A stretch of DNA of 64,000 nucleotides from Variovorax sp. SG517 (GCF_013376045.1 NZ_JABMJG010000002.1:186001-250000), one strand, 5' to 3'; shown: positions 43,342 through 52,986, numbered from the stretch's first letter. Numbers and translations: made by a program. The notes: generated from the sequence alone by a model not told the origin.

Positions 43342-46300
43342 TCAGGCCACCACCGATGGAGCAAACTGGTTGCGCAGGTGACGCGCCATGAAATCGCGAG
43401 CCTCGTCCGCCGGCACGGGCTTGCACAGCCAGTAGCCCTGGGCCTCGTCGCATCCGTGGCTGCGCAGGTACTCGAGCTGGGCGGCGGTCTCGATGCCCTC
43501 GGCCACGACCTTCATCCGCAGGCCGTGGGAGAGGGTGATGATCCCGTCGATGAGCGCGCGTGCGTCCGCATCCTGCGAAAGGTCGTTGATGAACGAGCGG
43601 TCGATCTTGACCGTGGAGAGCGGGAAGTGCTTCAGGTAGGAGAGCGAGGAATAGCCCGTGCCGAAATCGTCGATGGCAAGGCCCACGCCCATGTCGCGGA
43701 TGGTGCGCAGCAGCTCCGCCGCATGCTCGGGGTTCGCCATCACCGCGCCTTCGGTGATCTCCAGCTCCAGCAGCGACGGGTCGAGGCCCGACGACTCCAG
43801 CACGGCCTTGATGTCGGCGATGAGCGTGCGGCTCTCGAACTGGCGCGGCGACAGGTTCACGCTGGTCACCACCGCCGGCAGGCCGAACTTCTGCCACGCG
43901 AGCGCATCGGCGCAGGCCTGTTCCAGCGCCCACTTGCCCATGGAAAGGATCAGGCCCAGCTCCTCGGCGATGGGGATGAACTGGACCGGCGGGATCATGC
44001 CCAGGCCCGGATGGTGCCAGCGCATCAGCGCCTCGACGCCGACGATGCGCTGGGTGTGCAGGTTCAGCTTCGGCTGGTAGTGCATTTCCAGCTCGCCGCG
44101 CTCCAGCGCATGGCGCAGCGCGCTCTCCAGCATCAGCTGCTCGGTGCTCTGCGCGTTCATCTTGGCCGCGTAGAAGCGGTAGGTGTTGCGGCCCTTCTTC
44201 TTGGCCTGGTACATCGCGGTGTCGGCGTTCTTCAGCAGCGTCTCGGCATCGCCTCCGTTCTCCGGATAGATGCTCACGCCCACGCTGGCGCTGACGTGCA
44301 GCTCGCGCGTGTTGATGAGGAACGGCTCGGCGCAGGTGGCCAGCACCTTTTCGGCCAGCTCCGCCGCGTCGTTGGCGCTGCACAGGTTCTCCAGCAGCAG
44401 CACGAACTCGTCGCCGCCGAAACGCGCCACGACTTCGGAATCGCGCAGCAGGGCCGCGAGGCGCTCGCCGCAGATCCTGATCATTTCGTCGCCCGCGCCG
44501 TGGCCCAGCGTATCGTTGATGTGCTTGAAGCGATCCAGGTCGACGAACAGCACCGCGAATTGCTTCTGGCTGCGGTTGCTGCGCTTGATGGCGCGGTCGA
44601 GCTCGCTTTGCAGCGCGGAGCGGTTGAGCAGCCCGGTCAGCTCGTCGTGGCTGGCCATGAAGCGAAGGCTGCGCTCGGCCTGCTTGCGCTGCCGGTACTG
44701 GGCGATCTGCAGCGCGATCACGCGCAGCGACTCGAGCGTCTCGGCGTCGGCGGCGTAGGGGCTGGAGCCGAAAAGCTCCAGCGCCGTGGTCGCGTCGGTG
44801 GCGACCATCGGCACGATCAGGCCCACGCCCAGGCCGGCTTCGCGGGCCATGGTGTCGCGGGCGAAATGGCTGGGCGCGGTCTGCGTGTCGATCCGCACGA
44901 CGCTGCCGATTCCCCAGGCGCGGCCCAGCGAGCCTTCGCCGGGCCGGTAGGCGAGCGACTGGCTGGCTTCGACGAACTGCCGCACCGCCGGATCGTTGTC
45001 GGCATGCCAGGCGACGGTGCAGCGGGCCAGGCCGTCGTCGCCTACGCTCCACAGCGCGCCGCAGTCCCAGCGCAGGTCGGTGCATATCGCCTCCAGCGCC
45101 AGCCCCATCACCGTCTCGGCCCTGCCGTCGCCGGCCAGCAGCCGGGCGATCTTGTATTCGAGCTTCTGGCGCAGCGCGTCCTTGCGCGGCCGCGTGGCGT
45201 CGCGCACGGTGCCGCGCACCACCATCCTGCCGTCTTCCTCGACCGATTGCGCGATGACGTGGAGCCAGCGCTCCGTGCCGTCGTGCAGGCACAGGCGGTG
45301 CTCGAACTCGTTGCGCTCCGAGGACTGCGAGGCCAGCGTGATCTGCCGGTGCACCGTGGCGCGCTCGGGCGCCGGAACACGCGAGAGCAGGGCCGCCAGG
45401 TCCGGCTGGACGGGGTCGGTGTCGAAGCCCAGGATGCGCCGGGCTTCCTCCGAGCATTCGAGGGCGCCGGTCTCGGGGTCGAGGGTCCAGCTGCCCAGGC
45501 TGGCCATCTGCTGGGCGTCTTTCCACTGGCGTTCGCTGGCGCGCAGGTGGCTGGTCATTTCCAGTGCCAGCACCTGGGCCCGGCTGCGCGAGGTGGTCAG
45601 CGAGAAGACGATGCCGGCCAGCAGCATGCTGGCGGCGAATCCACCGAAGACGATAAACCACGGGATGGCCTTGTCGAGCGGGCCGAAGACCTGGCTCTCG
45701 TCCTGGCTGACCTCCACGAGCCAGGAGTGGCCGCCCAGCTCGAAGCCCAGCATGCGCTGGAGGCTGTGCGCGGGCGCGGCCAGGGGCTTCGCCATGCCGG
45801 CGGTGTCGAACAACAGCTGCTGCTCGCTGTACGCGGTGGGCGCGACGAACCGGGTTTCGATGCGCGTGCCGATCGCCCCCTTGCCCGGCCCGGCATCGAC
45901 CAGGCGGAGGCGCAGCGTCTTCGCGGCGTCGGGGCTGACCATGTCGCGCAGCATTCCCGCGATGCTGAAGCCCGCGCCGACCGAACCCATGTAGGCACTG
46001 CGCCGCTGCTCGAGCGTGTCGAGCGGCTGGCCCGGCTGGTAGACCGGCAGCCGCATCGCCAGCCCGATGTCGGACTCGCGGCCCGGAATGCGGACCTTGC
46101 GGCCGGAGGTGACCAGCCCGCCGGTGTCGCGTCCCTGCTCGAGCGCGTCGCCCCGGTCGGGCATCGCGCCCAGGTCATTGCCGAGCAGCCTCTCGTTGCC
46201 GGCCTGCGGCTCGATGTAGATGAGCGGGTAGTAGATGTCCCGCTTGCCGGGCGGCTTGATGGCGAAGCCCGAGGCCACGCCGGCATCGCCGCGCACCTTT

Positions 46301-46650
46301 TCCTCGAAGGCCGCCCTGTCCTTGGCCGCGATGCTGGGCGCGTAGTTGACGGCCTGGAAGCCGGGGTAGGCGGTTTCCAGGTTCAGGCCCGCGACGTAGT
46401 CCCTGAAGTCGTTGCGCGTCACGCCCCCGGGGGTGTTGAAGCGCGCGCGCAGGCCGGTCAGCACGGCGATGTAGTCGTCGAAGCGGGCTTCCACCTTGCG
46501 CGCCAGGTCGAAGGCGGTGGCGTCGAAGCGGGCCTGGGCGCTGCGCCCGATCTCCTGGTGGGCGGACACGGCAAGGGCGATCGACAGCCCCGCGCCGGCC
46601 ATGAGAATGGCCAGCGGCAAGCGAATCCTGACCCAAACAGACAATGACAT
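43342..46650 (-). CDS. Cyclic-di-GMP signalling protein: CHASE-PAS-GAF-GGDEF-EAL
   Basis: The 1102-residue protein (start MSLSVWVRIRLPLA) has an N-terminal span, a periplasmic CHASE domain (about 45-310, with A-Y-P-G-F-Q-A-V-N-Y-A-P), a second span (about 325-350), PAS (about 375-500), GAF (about 505-660), GGDEF and EAL domains. The cyclase motif is intact (R-F-G-G-D-E-F), as is the phosphodiesterase motif (V-E-A-L-M-R-W, D-D-F-G-T-G-Y-S-S-L). It could make or break cyclic di-GMP; which activity dominates cannot be told from sequence. It stands alone, with no operon partner. Confidence 0.95.
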   Translation of the reverse strand: MSLSVWVRIRLPLAILMAGAGLSIALAVSAHQEIGRSAQARFDATAFDLARKVEARFDDYIAVLTGLRARFNTPGGVTRNDFRDYVAGLNLETAYPGFQAVNYAPSIAAKDRAAFEEKVRGDAGVASGFAIKPPGKRDIYYPLIYIEPQAGNERLLGNDLGAMPDRGDALEQGRDTGGLVTSGRKVRIPGRESDIGLAMRLPVYQPGQPLDTLEQRRSAYMGSVGAGFSIAGMLRDMVSPDAAKTLRLRLVDAGPGKGAIGTRIETRFVAPTAYSEQQLLFDTAGMAKPLAAPAHSLQRMLGFELGGHSWLVEVSQDESQVFGPLDKAIPWFIVFGGFAASMLLAGIVFSLTTSRSRAQVLALEMTSHLRASERQWKDAQQMASLGSWTLDPETGALECSEEARRILGFDTDPVQPDLAALLSRVPAPERATVHRQITLASQSSERNEFEHRLCLHDGTERWLHVIAQSVEEDGRMVVRGTVRDATRPRKDALRQKLEYKIARLLAGDGRAETVMGLALEAICTDLRWDCGALWSVGDDGLARCTVAWHADNDPAVRQFVEASQSLAYRPGEGSLGRAWGIGSVVRIDTQTAPSHFARDTMAREAGLGVGLIVPMVATDATTALELFGSSPYAADAETLESLRVIALQIAQYRQRKQAERSLRFMASHDELTGLLNRSALQSELDRAIKRSNRSQKQFAVLFVDLDRFKHINDTLGHGAGDEMIRICGERLAALLRDSEVVARFGGDEFVLLLENLCSANDAAELAEKVLATCAEPFLINTRELHVSASVGVSIYPENGGDAETLLKNADTAMYQAKKKGRNTYRFYAAKMNAQSTEQLMLESALRHALERGELEMHYQPKLNLHTQRIVGVEALMRWHHPGLGMIPPVQFIPIAEELGLILSMGKWALEQACADALAWQKFGLPAVVTSVNLSPRQFESRTLIADIKAVLESSGLDPSLLELEITEGAVMANPEHAAELLRTIRDMGVGLAIDDFGTGYSSLSYLKHFPLSTVKIDRSFINDLSQDADARALIDGIITLSHGLRMKVVAEGIETAAQLEYLRSHGCDEAQGYWLCKPVPADEARDFMARHLRNQFAPSVVA

Positions 46651-46949
46651 TGGATTTGATCCCGCCGCGGGCAAGGGCCGGTAGCTCCTGGTGCTGCGGT
46701 GCGGCACGGCAGAGAACGCGGCAGTTGCTTCGTTGGCGCAATATATATGGCTGGCGCGAGGCCGTCACGCAAATTGTTACAAGGATGACAGAGATTGACG
46801 GAGGGAATCGGCTTCTATTTCGAATAGTTAAGCATCAAGCCGGGCAAGGGGTACCCAGCGTCCAGAGGACGAATGCCCCGGAAAGGGGCATCGCGTGGCC
46901 GGCCCACCAACCCCGGGCATGTCCGGTATAGACAGGACCGGGCAGGGTG
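46651..46949. other. 299-base gap with a GC hairpin, no gene
   Basis: I see no supported gene. ATGCCCC-GGAAA-GGGGCAT at 46873-46891 forms a stem-loop without a T-run, possibly part of a terminator for the LysR gene on the minus strand. The left part, near AATATATATGG, is AT-rich and probably carries the promoter of the GGDEF-EAL gene. Confidence 0.4.
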
Positions 46950-47843
46950 CTATTCCGGCGTCAGCCCCAGCACCCAGCGCTTGAAATCCTCCAGCGCTCC
47001 CGAGGCCGGCCGGCCTTCTGGGTAGGCGAAGTAGTAGCCCTGGCGCACGTCCAGGTGCCGGTCGACCGGGATCACCAGCTCGCCGGTGCGCAGTTCGTGC
47101 TCGATCAGGATGCGCGGGGCCAGCCCCACGCCCATGCCGGCGGCCGTGGCCGCCACCACCATCGTGAACAGTTCGTAACGCGGCCCGCGCGAGGCGTGCA
47201 CCGTGTATTCCCAGCCCTGCTGGGCGTACCAGTCGCGCCACGCATGGGCGCGCGTGCTCAAGTGCACGTGGCGGCAGCGCTCGAAGCCCGCTTCGTCCCA
47301 GGGGCCGTGCGCGTCGCGGAAGGACGGGCTGCAGATGGGCACCATCTCGCCCTCGGAAAAGATCAGCCCGCCGCGCGTGTTCGGCCAGAACTGGTCGCCG
47401 AAGTAGATGGCCGCGTCGTAGGCGTTCTCCTGGAACGAAAAAGGCTGCGAGCGCGCCGAGAGGTTCACGGTGATGTTCGGGTGCAGCCGGCTGAATTCCG
47501 GCAGCCGCGGTATGAGCCACTGCGTGGCGAAGGTGGGCACCACGGCAAGCTCCAGCACGAAGCCCATCTCATGGCCGGCGCTGATCTCCAGCGTGTCGCG
47601 GCGGATCTGGTCGAGGTGGCGGCGGATTCGCGCCGCATATTCGCGGCCAACGTCGGTGAGCGTGAGCCGGCGCCGCACCCTTGAGAACAGCGGCACGCCC
47701 AGCCGCTGCTCGAGCATCGCCACCTGCCGGCCGACGGCGCTTTGCGTGAGCGCCAGTTCGCTCGCCGCACGGGTGAAACTGCCCAGCCGCGCCGAGGCCT
47801 CGAAGGCCTGCAGCGCGCCCAGGTTGGGAATGTCTTTTCTCAT
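46950..47843 (-). CDS. LysR family transcriptional regulator (GcvA-like)
   Basis: The 297-residue protein starts MRKDIPNLGALQAFEASARLG and has the LysR HTH (about residues 18-60: F-T-R-A-A-S-E-L-A-L-T-Q-S-A-V-G-R-Q-V) and a periplasmic-binding-type ligand domain. The P-N-L-G-A-L-Q-A-F-E-A-S-A-R start and the later V-A-A-T-A-A-G-M-G-V-G-L-A-P segment are typical of the GcvA-like subgroup. It is divergent from the FAD-oxidoreductase gene, 48 bases apart, and probably controls it. Confidence 0.92.
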   Translation of the reverse strand: MRKDIPNLGALQAFEASARLGSFTRAASELALTQSAVGRQVAMLEQRLGVPLFSRVRRRLTLTDVGREYAARIRRHLDQIRRDTLEISAGHEMGFVLELAVVPTFATQWLIPRLPEFSRLHPNITVNLSARSQPFSFQENAYDAAIYFGDQFWPNTRGGLIFSEGEMVPICSPSFRDAHGPWDEAGFERCRHVHLSTRAHAWRDWYAQQGWEYTVHASRGPRYELFTMVVAATAAGMGVGLAPRILIEHELRTGELVIPVDRHLDVRQGYYFAYPEGRPASGALEDFKRWVLGLTPE

Positions 47844-47891
47844 CGGCGCTATTCTGCGTGCGTGCGGTCGAGCAAAAAAGAAAGGCAAGTC

Positions 47892-49064
47892 ATGCGCCGT
47901 GTGGTGATCGTCGGCGGCGGGGCCATCGGCTCCGCCATCGCCTACTTCCTGACCCGCGATCCGGAAGGCGAGCGCTTCGAAGTCACGGTGATCGAGCGCG
48001 ACTTTTCGTACAGACAGGCCTCGTCCGCGCTGTCGGCGAGTTCGATCCGCCAGCAGTTCTCCACCGCCATCAACATCCGGATGTCGCTCTACGGCATCGA
48101 CTTCTTCCGCAATCTCGGCCAGACCCTGCGCGTGGGCGACGACGTGCCCAACATCGGCCTCGTCGAGCCGGGCTACCTGTACCTGGCCTCGCAGGCCGGT
48201 GTGGACGTGCTGCGCGAGAACCACGCGATGCAGAAAGCGCACGCGGTGGACGTGGCGCTGCTGGCGCCCGACGAGCTGAAGGCGCGCTTTCCATGGATAT
48301 CGACGGAAGGCGTCGAGCTGGCTTCGCTGGGCCTTTCGGGCGAGGGCTGGTATGACGGCTACAGCCTGCTGCAGGCCTTCCGCAGGAAAGCGGTGTCGCA
48401 AGGCGTGCGCTACGTGCAGGCGCATGCGACGGGGCTGCGCCGCCACGGACGCACCGTGACCGGCGTGCAGCTCGACAGTGGCGAGACGCTGGAGGCCGAC
48501 GTCGTCGTCAACGCCGCGGGCGCGTGGGCCGCGACGGTGGCGCGGTGGGCCGGCATCGAACTGCCGGTGCGCGGCCGGCGCCGCAGCGTATTCAGCTTCT
48601 CATGCCCCGAGACGCTGCCCGGATGCCCGCTGGTGATCGACACCTCCAGCATCTGGCTGCGCCCGGAAGGCCGCCAGTTCATCTGCGGCTTCGCACCGCC
48701 CGAAGACCAGGATGCCGACGACGCACCGCTGGAAGTCGAGTACGAAGCCTTCGACAGCCTCATCTGGCCCGCGCTGGCCGAGCGCGTGCCTGCCTTCGAA
48801 GCCATCCGCATGACCGGCGCCTGGGCCGGCTACTACGAGATGAACCTGTTCGACCACAACGCGATCCTCGGCCTGCATCCCGACTGCGACAACCTCTACT
48901 TCGCCAACGGCTTCTCGGGCCATGGCCTGCAGCAGTGCCCGGCGGCGGGGCGGGGCATCGCGGAGCTGATCCGCTTCGGCGAGTACCGCAGCCTCGACCT
49001 GTCGCCGGTGTCCTTCGCGCGGATTCTCGAGAACAGGCCGCTGCTCGAGAAGAACGTGATCTAG
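47892..49064 (+). CDS. FAD-dependent oxidoreductase, glycine/D-amino-acid oxidase (DadA) type
   Basis: The 390-residue protein from MRRVVIVGGG has the FAD-binding G-G-G-A-I-G-S-A (about residues 8-15), a V-V-N-A-A-G-A-W-A segment in the middle and an F-S-G-H-G-L-Q-Q-C-P-A-A-G-R motif near the end, all as in the DAO superfamily. The S-I-R-Q-Q-F-S stretch near residue 55 is seen in sarcosine or opine-dehydrogenase-like members. It should oxidise a secondary or D-amino acid. The divergent LysR gene suggests induction by its substrate. Confidence 0.9.
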   Translation: MRRVVIVGGGAIGSAIAYFLTRDPEGERFEVTVIERDFSYRQASSALSASSIRQQFSTAINIRMSLYGIDFFRNLGQTLRVGDDVPNIGLVEPGYLYLASQAGVDVLRENHAMQKAHAVDVALLAPDELKARFPWISTEGVELASLGLSGEGWYDGYSLLQAFRRKAVSQGVRYVQAHATGLRRHGRTVTGVQLDSGETLEADVVVNAAGAWAATVARWAGIELPVRGRRRSVFSFSCPETLPGCPLVIDTSSIWLRPEGRQFICGFAPPEDQDADDAPLEVEYEAFDSLIWPALAERVPAFEAIRMTGAWAGYYEMNLFDHNAILGLHPDCDNLYFANGFSGHGLQQCPAAGRGIAELIRFGEYRSLDLSPVSFARILENRPLLEKNVI

Positions 49065-49268
49065 GGCGCGCTTGGCGCTCTCGTAACCAGCGTTCCATTC
49101 AGTTTCCTTTCCGTCCCGACGGCGAGGAGGTTACTGCCCGCATGCTGCAGCTCGATAAAGACCCAGCCGGCCGCACAGGCTGTGCCGCCAAGTCGGCCAG
49201 CGATCAGGTTCGCGGTGTTAACGAGTGAGCGGCACGGGCGTACCATGCCCGCCAGAGAGGTGCCCCGC

Positions 49269-50276
49269 ATGACCGAACGAACACTGATCGACACCGCCCG
49301 CGCGCTCGTCGCGGACGACAAGGGCCTGCTCGCGATGGACGAGAGCAACGCCACCTGCAACAAGCGCTTCGCCGCGCTCGGCATACCGCAGACAGAAGCC
49401 GCGAGGCGCGACTGGCGCGAGCTGATCGTCACGGCGCCGGGGCTGGCCGACAGCATCTCGGGCGCGATCCTGTTCGACGAGACGATCCGGCAGAAGACCA
49501 ACGCAGGCCAGCCCTTCGCGAAGGCGCTGGCCGATGCCGGCATCATTCCTGGCATTAAGGTGGACACGGGCGCCAAGCCGCTGGCCGGCCATCCTGGCGA
49601 GACCGTCACCGAAGGACTCGACGGCTTGCGCGAGCGCCTTGCCGAATACGCCACGATGGGCGCGCGCTTCGCCAAGTGGCGCGGCGTGATCGCCATCGGC
49701 GACGGCCTGCCGAGCCGCGCCTGCATCCGCGTCAACGCACATGCGCTGGCGCGCTATGCCGCCCTGTGCCAGGAAGCCGGGCTGGTGCCCATCGTCGAGC
49801 CCGAGGTGCTGATGGACGGCGATCATTCGCTCGCCCGGTGTGCCGAGGTCACGGAGGAAGTGCTTCACCGCACCTTCGTCGAGCTGCGCGCGCAGGGCGT
49901 TCTGCTCGAAGGCATGCTGCTGAAGCCCAACATGGTGCTGCCGGGGCTGAAGGCCGCCGTGCAGGATTCCGTGGAGGCGGTGGCCGAGGCGACTGTGCGG
50001 TGCCTGCTGCGTACCGTGCCGGGCGTGGTGCCCGGCGTGGCCTTTCTCTCGGGCGGCCAGCCGGCGCAGCTGGCGTCGGCGCGGCTCAATGAAATGAATA
50101 GCCGCTACAGGTCGCGCCTGCCATGGGCGCTGACCTTCTCGTTCTCCCGAGCGGTGCAGCAGCCCGCGCTCGATGCGTGGAAGGGCGACGCGGCCAACGT
50201 GGCGGCTGCCCAGCAGGCGCTGGTCGAGCGCACCAGCGCCAATCGCGCCGCGCGACGCGGCGAATACAAGGAATAG
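49269..50276 (+). CDS. Class I fructose-bisphosphate aldolase
   Basis: The 335-residue protein is taken from MTERTLIDTA, behind AGAGAGG; an open frame 29 codons upstream is not family-like. Class I residues are visible: L-L-A-M-D-E-S-N-A-T, K-W-R-G-V-I (catalytic Lys), I-V-E-P-E-V-L, and L-L-K-P-N-M-V-L-P-G with the Schiff-base Lys, then F-L-S-G-G-Q. It splits fructose 1,6-bisphosphate without metal. Such eukaryote-like class I enzymes occur in a part of proteobacteria beside or instead of class II. Confidence 0.95.
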   Translation: MTERTLIDTARALVADDKGLLAMDESNATCNKRFAALGIPQTEAARRDWRELIVTAPGLADSISGAILFDETIRQKTNAGQPFAKALADAGIIPGIKVDTGAKPLAGHPGETVTEGLDGLRERLAEYATMGARFAKWRGVIAIGDGLPSRACIRVNAHALARYAALCQEAGLVPIVEPEVLMDGDHSLARCAEVTEEVLHRTFVELRAQGVLLEGMLLKPNMVLPGLKAAVQDSVEAVAEATVRCLLRTVPGVVPGVAFLSGGQPAQLASARLNEMNSRYRSRLPWALTFSFSRAVQQPALDAWKGDAANVAAAQQALVERTSANRAARRGEYKE

Positions 50277-50288
50277 CCAGGCGCCCGC

Positions 50289-50990
50289 TCAGCCCGACTT
50301 GGCCGCCTTCACCAGCGAAGGCGTCGCCTTGTAGCTTTCAGGAAAGAGCTTCTTCAGGTCGTCGATCTTCGGCATGTCGTTGATCGCGATGTAGGGCTGG
50401 CTCGGGTGCAGCGTCAGGTAGTCCTGGTGGTAGTCCTCGGCCGCGTAGAAGGGCTTCGACATCTCGACCGTGGTGGCCAGCGGCTTGCCGAAGGTCTTCG
50501 CCTGGTTGAGCTGCGCGATGTAGGCGTTGGCGATGCGGGCCTGCTCGGCGTTCTCGGCGAACACGGTGGAGCGGTATTGCGTGCCCGTGTCAGGGCCCTG
50601 GCGGTTGAGTTCGGTCGGGTCGTGCGCCACCGAGAAGTAGATCTGCAGCAGCTTGCCGTAGCTGACCTGCTGCGGGTCGTAGGTGATGCGCACCGATTCG
50701 GCATGGCCGGTGCGGCCCGAGCCGACGTCGTCGTAGCGCGCCGTCTTCGCCTCGCCGCCGGCATAGCCCGAGACGGCGTTGCTCACGCCCTTGACGCGCT
50801 GGAACACGCCCTGCACGCCCCAGAAGCAGCCGCCGGCGAACACGGCGGTTTCGGTCTTCGCGCCCGGTTGCACCGCCAGGTCGGCGGTGGGGGCGGGCAC
50901 GCGGCGTGCGGTTTCGGCGAACGACGGCACCGCGTGCCAGACCAGGGCGGCGGCAGCCAACGTGCCTGCGGTGAGTGCGAGGGATTTCAT
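50289..50990 (-). CDS. msrA: Peptide methionine sulfoxide reductase A, exported form
   Basis: The 233-residue protein follows an AAGGAA site. A signal peptide (residues 1-26, cleavage near SFA-E) precedes an MsrA domain with the catalytic G-G-C-F-W-G at about residue 55, G-Y-A-G-G, G-H-A-E-S-V and D-P-T-E-L-N-R-Q-G-P-D. It reduces the S-epimer of methionine sulfoxide, here in the periplasm. There is no second resolving Cys near the end, so an outside thiol donor is needed. It is convergent with the aldolase gene and 107 bases downstream of the MXKDX gene. Confidence 0.95.
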   Translation of the reverse strand: MKSLALTAGTLAAAALVWHAVPSFAETARRVPAPTADLAVQPGAKTETAVFAGGCFWGVQGVFQRVKGVSNAVSGYAGGEAKTARYDDVGSGRTGHAESVRITYDPQQVSYGKLLQIYFSVAHDPTELNRQGPDTGTQYRSTVFAENAEQARIANAYIAQLNQAKTFGKPLATTVEMSKPFYAAEDYHQDYLTLHPSQPYIAINDMPKIDDLKKLFPESYKATPSLVKAAKSG

Positions 50991-51097
50991 TGGGAATTCC
51001 TTGGGGAGCGGAGTTGCTGTGACCAGCGGATCGGCCGACGCGACATTGACGCCGAATCCTTCGGACGTCAATGGCGCCTGCGAGGTGCCTTGGGGGC

Positions 51098-51349
51098 TTA
51101 CTTCTTCATCTCGTCCTTGCCCATGGCGTCCTTCTTCATCGCGTCCTTGGACATGGAGTCCTTCGCCATCGAATCCTTCTTCATGCCGTCCTTCGACATG
51201 GAATCCTTGGCCATCGAGTCCTTCTTCATTGCGTCCTTGGACATCGAGTCCTTGGCCATGCCGTCCTTCGCCATTTCGTCGGCGGCAAAGGCCGAGGCGC
51301 CGGCGAAGGCCATGCAGGTGGCGAGCAGGGTTGCGGTGAGCTTGTTCAT
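51098..51349 (-). CDS. Pentapeptide MXKDX repeat protein, secreted
   Basis: The 83-residue protein (GGAAG site; start MNKLTATLLATC) has a signal peptide with cleavage near AFA-A (about residue 22). The mature part is about twelve five-residue units of the form M-x-K-D-x, one Met per unit, in 15-base DNA repeats. This matches the MXKDX repeat family, whose function is unknown. Met every fifth residue puts many oxidisable sulfurs in the periplasm, between genes for MsrA and an MsrP-like enzyme; this could make it a Met-based oxidant sink. Confidence 0.88.
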   Translation of the reverse strand: MNKLTATLLATCMAFAGASAFAADEMAKDGMAKDSMSKDAMKKDSMAKDSMSKDGMKKDSMAKDSMSKDAMKKDAMGKDEMKK

Positions 51350-51454
51350 CTGTAGTCTTCCTGAGTGAGTTGAGGTTTGGGTTTTCAATGTCGGCTCGGT
51401 CCCGTGGGAACTCCGCCTTTCGCTTTCTTCGGCAGTCGAGCGGCTGGCGGCCCC

Positions 51455-52246
51455 TCAGCTCCCTCCGAACCAGTTGTAGCCCTGGTCTTCCCAGTAGCCA
51501 CCGGAATAGGTGTTGGTGACGAACATCGCCTTGATGTGCTTCGGGTTCTTGTAGCCAAGCTTGGTCGGCATGCGCAGCTTCATCGGAAAGCCGTACTTGG
51601 GCGGCAGCGGCTGGCCGTCGTAGCTCAGCGCCAGGAGCGTCTGCGGGTGCAGCGCGGTGGGCATGTCGATGCTGGTGTAGTAGTCGTCCGCGCACTTGAA
51701 GCCGACGTACTTCGCCGTCAGGTCGGCGCCGATGTGGCGCAGGAAGTCGGCAAAGCGCACGCCGCCCCACCTGCCGATGGCGCTCCAGCCCTCCACGCAG
51801 ATGTGCCGCGTGATCTGCTCCTGCTGCGGCATCGCGCGCAGCTCGGCCAGCGTCCAGGCGTGCCTGTCGGCGACCATGCCGGTCACTTCCAGCTTGTAGG
51901 TGGCCTCGTCGACCTCACGCACCTCGTCTTCGCCGTAGTAGGCGTTGAAGGGGAAGGGGCGGGTGATCTCGGCCTCGGTGTAGGTGGGAGCGAGCTGCGT
52001 CGGGCTGAAGATCAGGCCCTGCACCTTGTCGTTGAAGCGCGAGATCTTCGTGAGCGCGGCTTCCACCTGCGCGTTGTCGCTGATGCTGCAGCCGGTGAGA
52101 AGCGACAGGCCGCCGAGGGTGAGAGAACGCCGCAGGAACACGCGGCGCGAGGGCTCGTCGAGCTTCTTAGAGATCAGCGTGCGGGCTTCGCGCAGCACGG
52201 CGTCGCCGTCGATGCCGCTCAGGGTGGGGGCTTTGAAGATTTTCAT
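51455..52246 (-). CDS. MsrP/sulfite-oxidase-type molybdopterin oxidoreductase
   Basis: The 263-residue protein from MKIFKAPTLSG has a Tat-like S-R-R-V-F-L-R-R-S motif at about 33-41 with a hydrophobic segment ending L-L-T-G-C, so it may be a Tat-exported lipoprotein. The molybdenum ligand Cys lies in R-H-I-C-V-E-G-W-S-A-I-G-R-W-G-G-V, and F-P-M-K-L-R-M-P-T-K-L-G-Y-K-x-P-K follows, typical of the sulfite oxidase fold. Close relatives reduce protein methionine sulfoxide (MsrP). The cytochrome b gene overlaps it by 4 bases. Confidence 0.88.
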   Translation of the reverse strand: MKIFKAPTLSGIDGDAVLREARTLISKKLDEPSRRVFLRRSLTLGGLSLLTGCSISDNAQVEAALTKISRFNDKVQGLIFSPTQLAPTYTEAEITRPFPFNAYYGEDEVREVDEATYKLEVTGMVADRHAWTLAELRAMPQQEQITRHICVEGWSAIGRWGGVRFADFLRHIGADLTAKYVGFKCADDYYTSIDMPTALHPQTLLALSYDGQPLPPKYGFPMKLRMPTKLGYKNPKHIKAMFVTNTYSGGYWEDQGYNWFGGS

Positions 52247-52887
52247 CGGGCTTCCGGCTTGCCGCCGCGGATCATGGTGAGGAGCGTGCGGGGCACCAGG
52301 GCCACCATCACGAGGTGCACGACGATGAAGGCGACGATCGCGGCCATGCCGAAGAAGTGCACACGGCGCGCCGACTCGTAGCCGCCCATCAGCTCGCGCA
52401 GCACCGGGAACTGCACCGACTTCCACAGCACCAGGCCCGAAAGCACGATCACGATCAGGTCGAGCATCACGAACAGGTAGGCCAGCTTCTGTACGCTGTT
52501 GTAGTGGCGCGGGTCGGCGTGCGAGAGCTTGCCCTTGAGCGCGGCCAGCGCGTCGTGCAGCACGCTGCGCGGCGTGAGCGGAAAGAACTTCGTGGCCAGC
52601 CTGCCGGTGGCGATGTTCATGAACAGGTAGAACAGGCCGTTGGCCACCAGCAGCCACATCGCCGCGAAGTGCCACTGCAGCGCGCCGCCGAGCCAGCCTC
52701 CGAGCGTGACCACGGTCGGGATGGTGAAAGGGAAGAAGGGCGCGGCGTCGTAGATGCGCCAGCCGCTGGTCACCAGGAGCACCACGGCCAGCGCATTGAG
52801 CCAGTGCGAGATGCGCATCCAAAGCGGGTGCACCGGGCCGGCCTTGGCCGGTGCGGCGGGAGGGGCGATGGCTGTCGTGCTGTTCAT
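52243..52887 (-). CDS. Membrane cytochrome b, partner of the molybdoenzyme
   Basis: The 214-residue protein from MNSTTAIAPP has four spans. His residues in the spans are candidates for heme ligands: R-I-S-H-W-L-N-A near residue 30, W-H-F-A-A-M-W near 75, and R-V-H-F-F-G-M and V-V-H-L-V-M near the end. This is the b561 / Ni-Fe-hydrogenase cytochrome b type. It overlaps the molybdoenzyme gene and should pass electrons from quinol to it, as MsrQ does for MsrP, although MsrQ itself is another family. Confidence 0.88.
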   Translation of the reverse strand: MNSTTAIAPPAAPAKAGPVHPLWMRISHWLNALAVVLLVTSGWRIYDAAPFFPFTIPTVVTLGGWLGGALQWHFAAMWLLVANGLFYLFMNIATGRLATKFFPLTPRSVLHDALAALKGKLSHADPRHYNSVQKLAYLFVMLDLIVIVLSGLVLWKSVQFPVLRELMGGYESARRVHFFGMAAIVAFIVVHLVMVALVPRTLLTMIRGGKPEAR

Positions 52888-52986
52888 GGGACGGATTGTT
52901 CGGCGCACCCCATGGCCGATTCATCACGCAAAGTTCAATTAATCGTGATAACTCCGCCGGTCGGATGGCGGGACAATGGCACCACC

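Noticed and set aside
46644-46931. Open frame of 95 codons in the gap before the LysR gene
   Set aside because: It overlaps the start of the GGDEF-EAL gene on the other strand, has no ribosome site and no family-like sequence.
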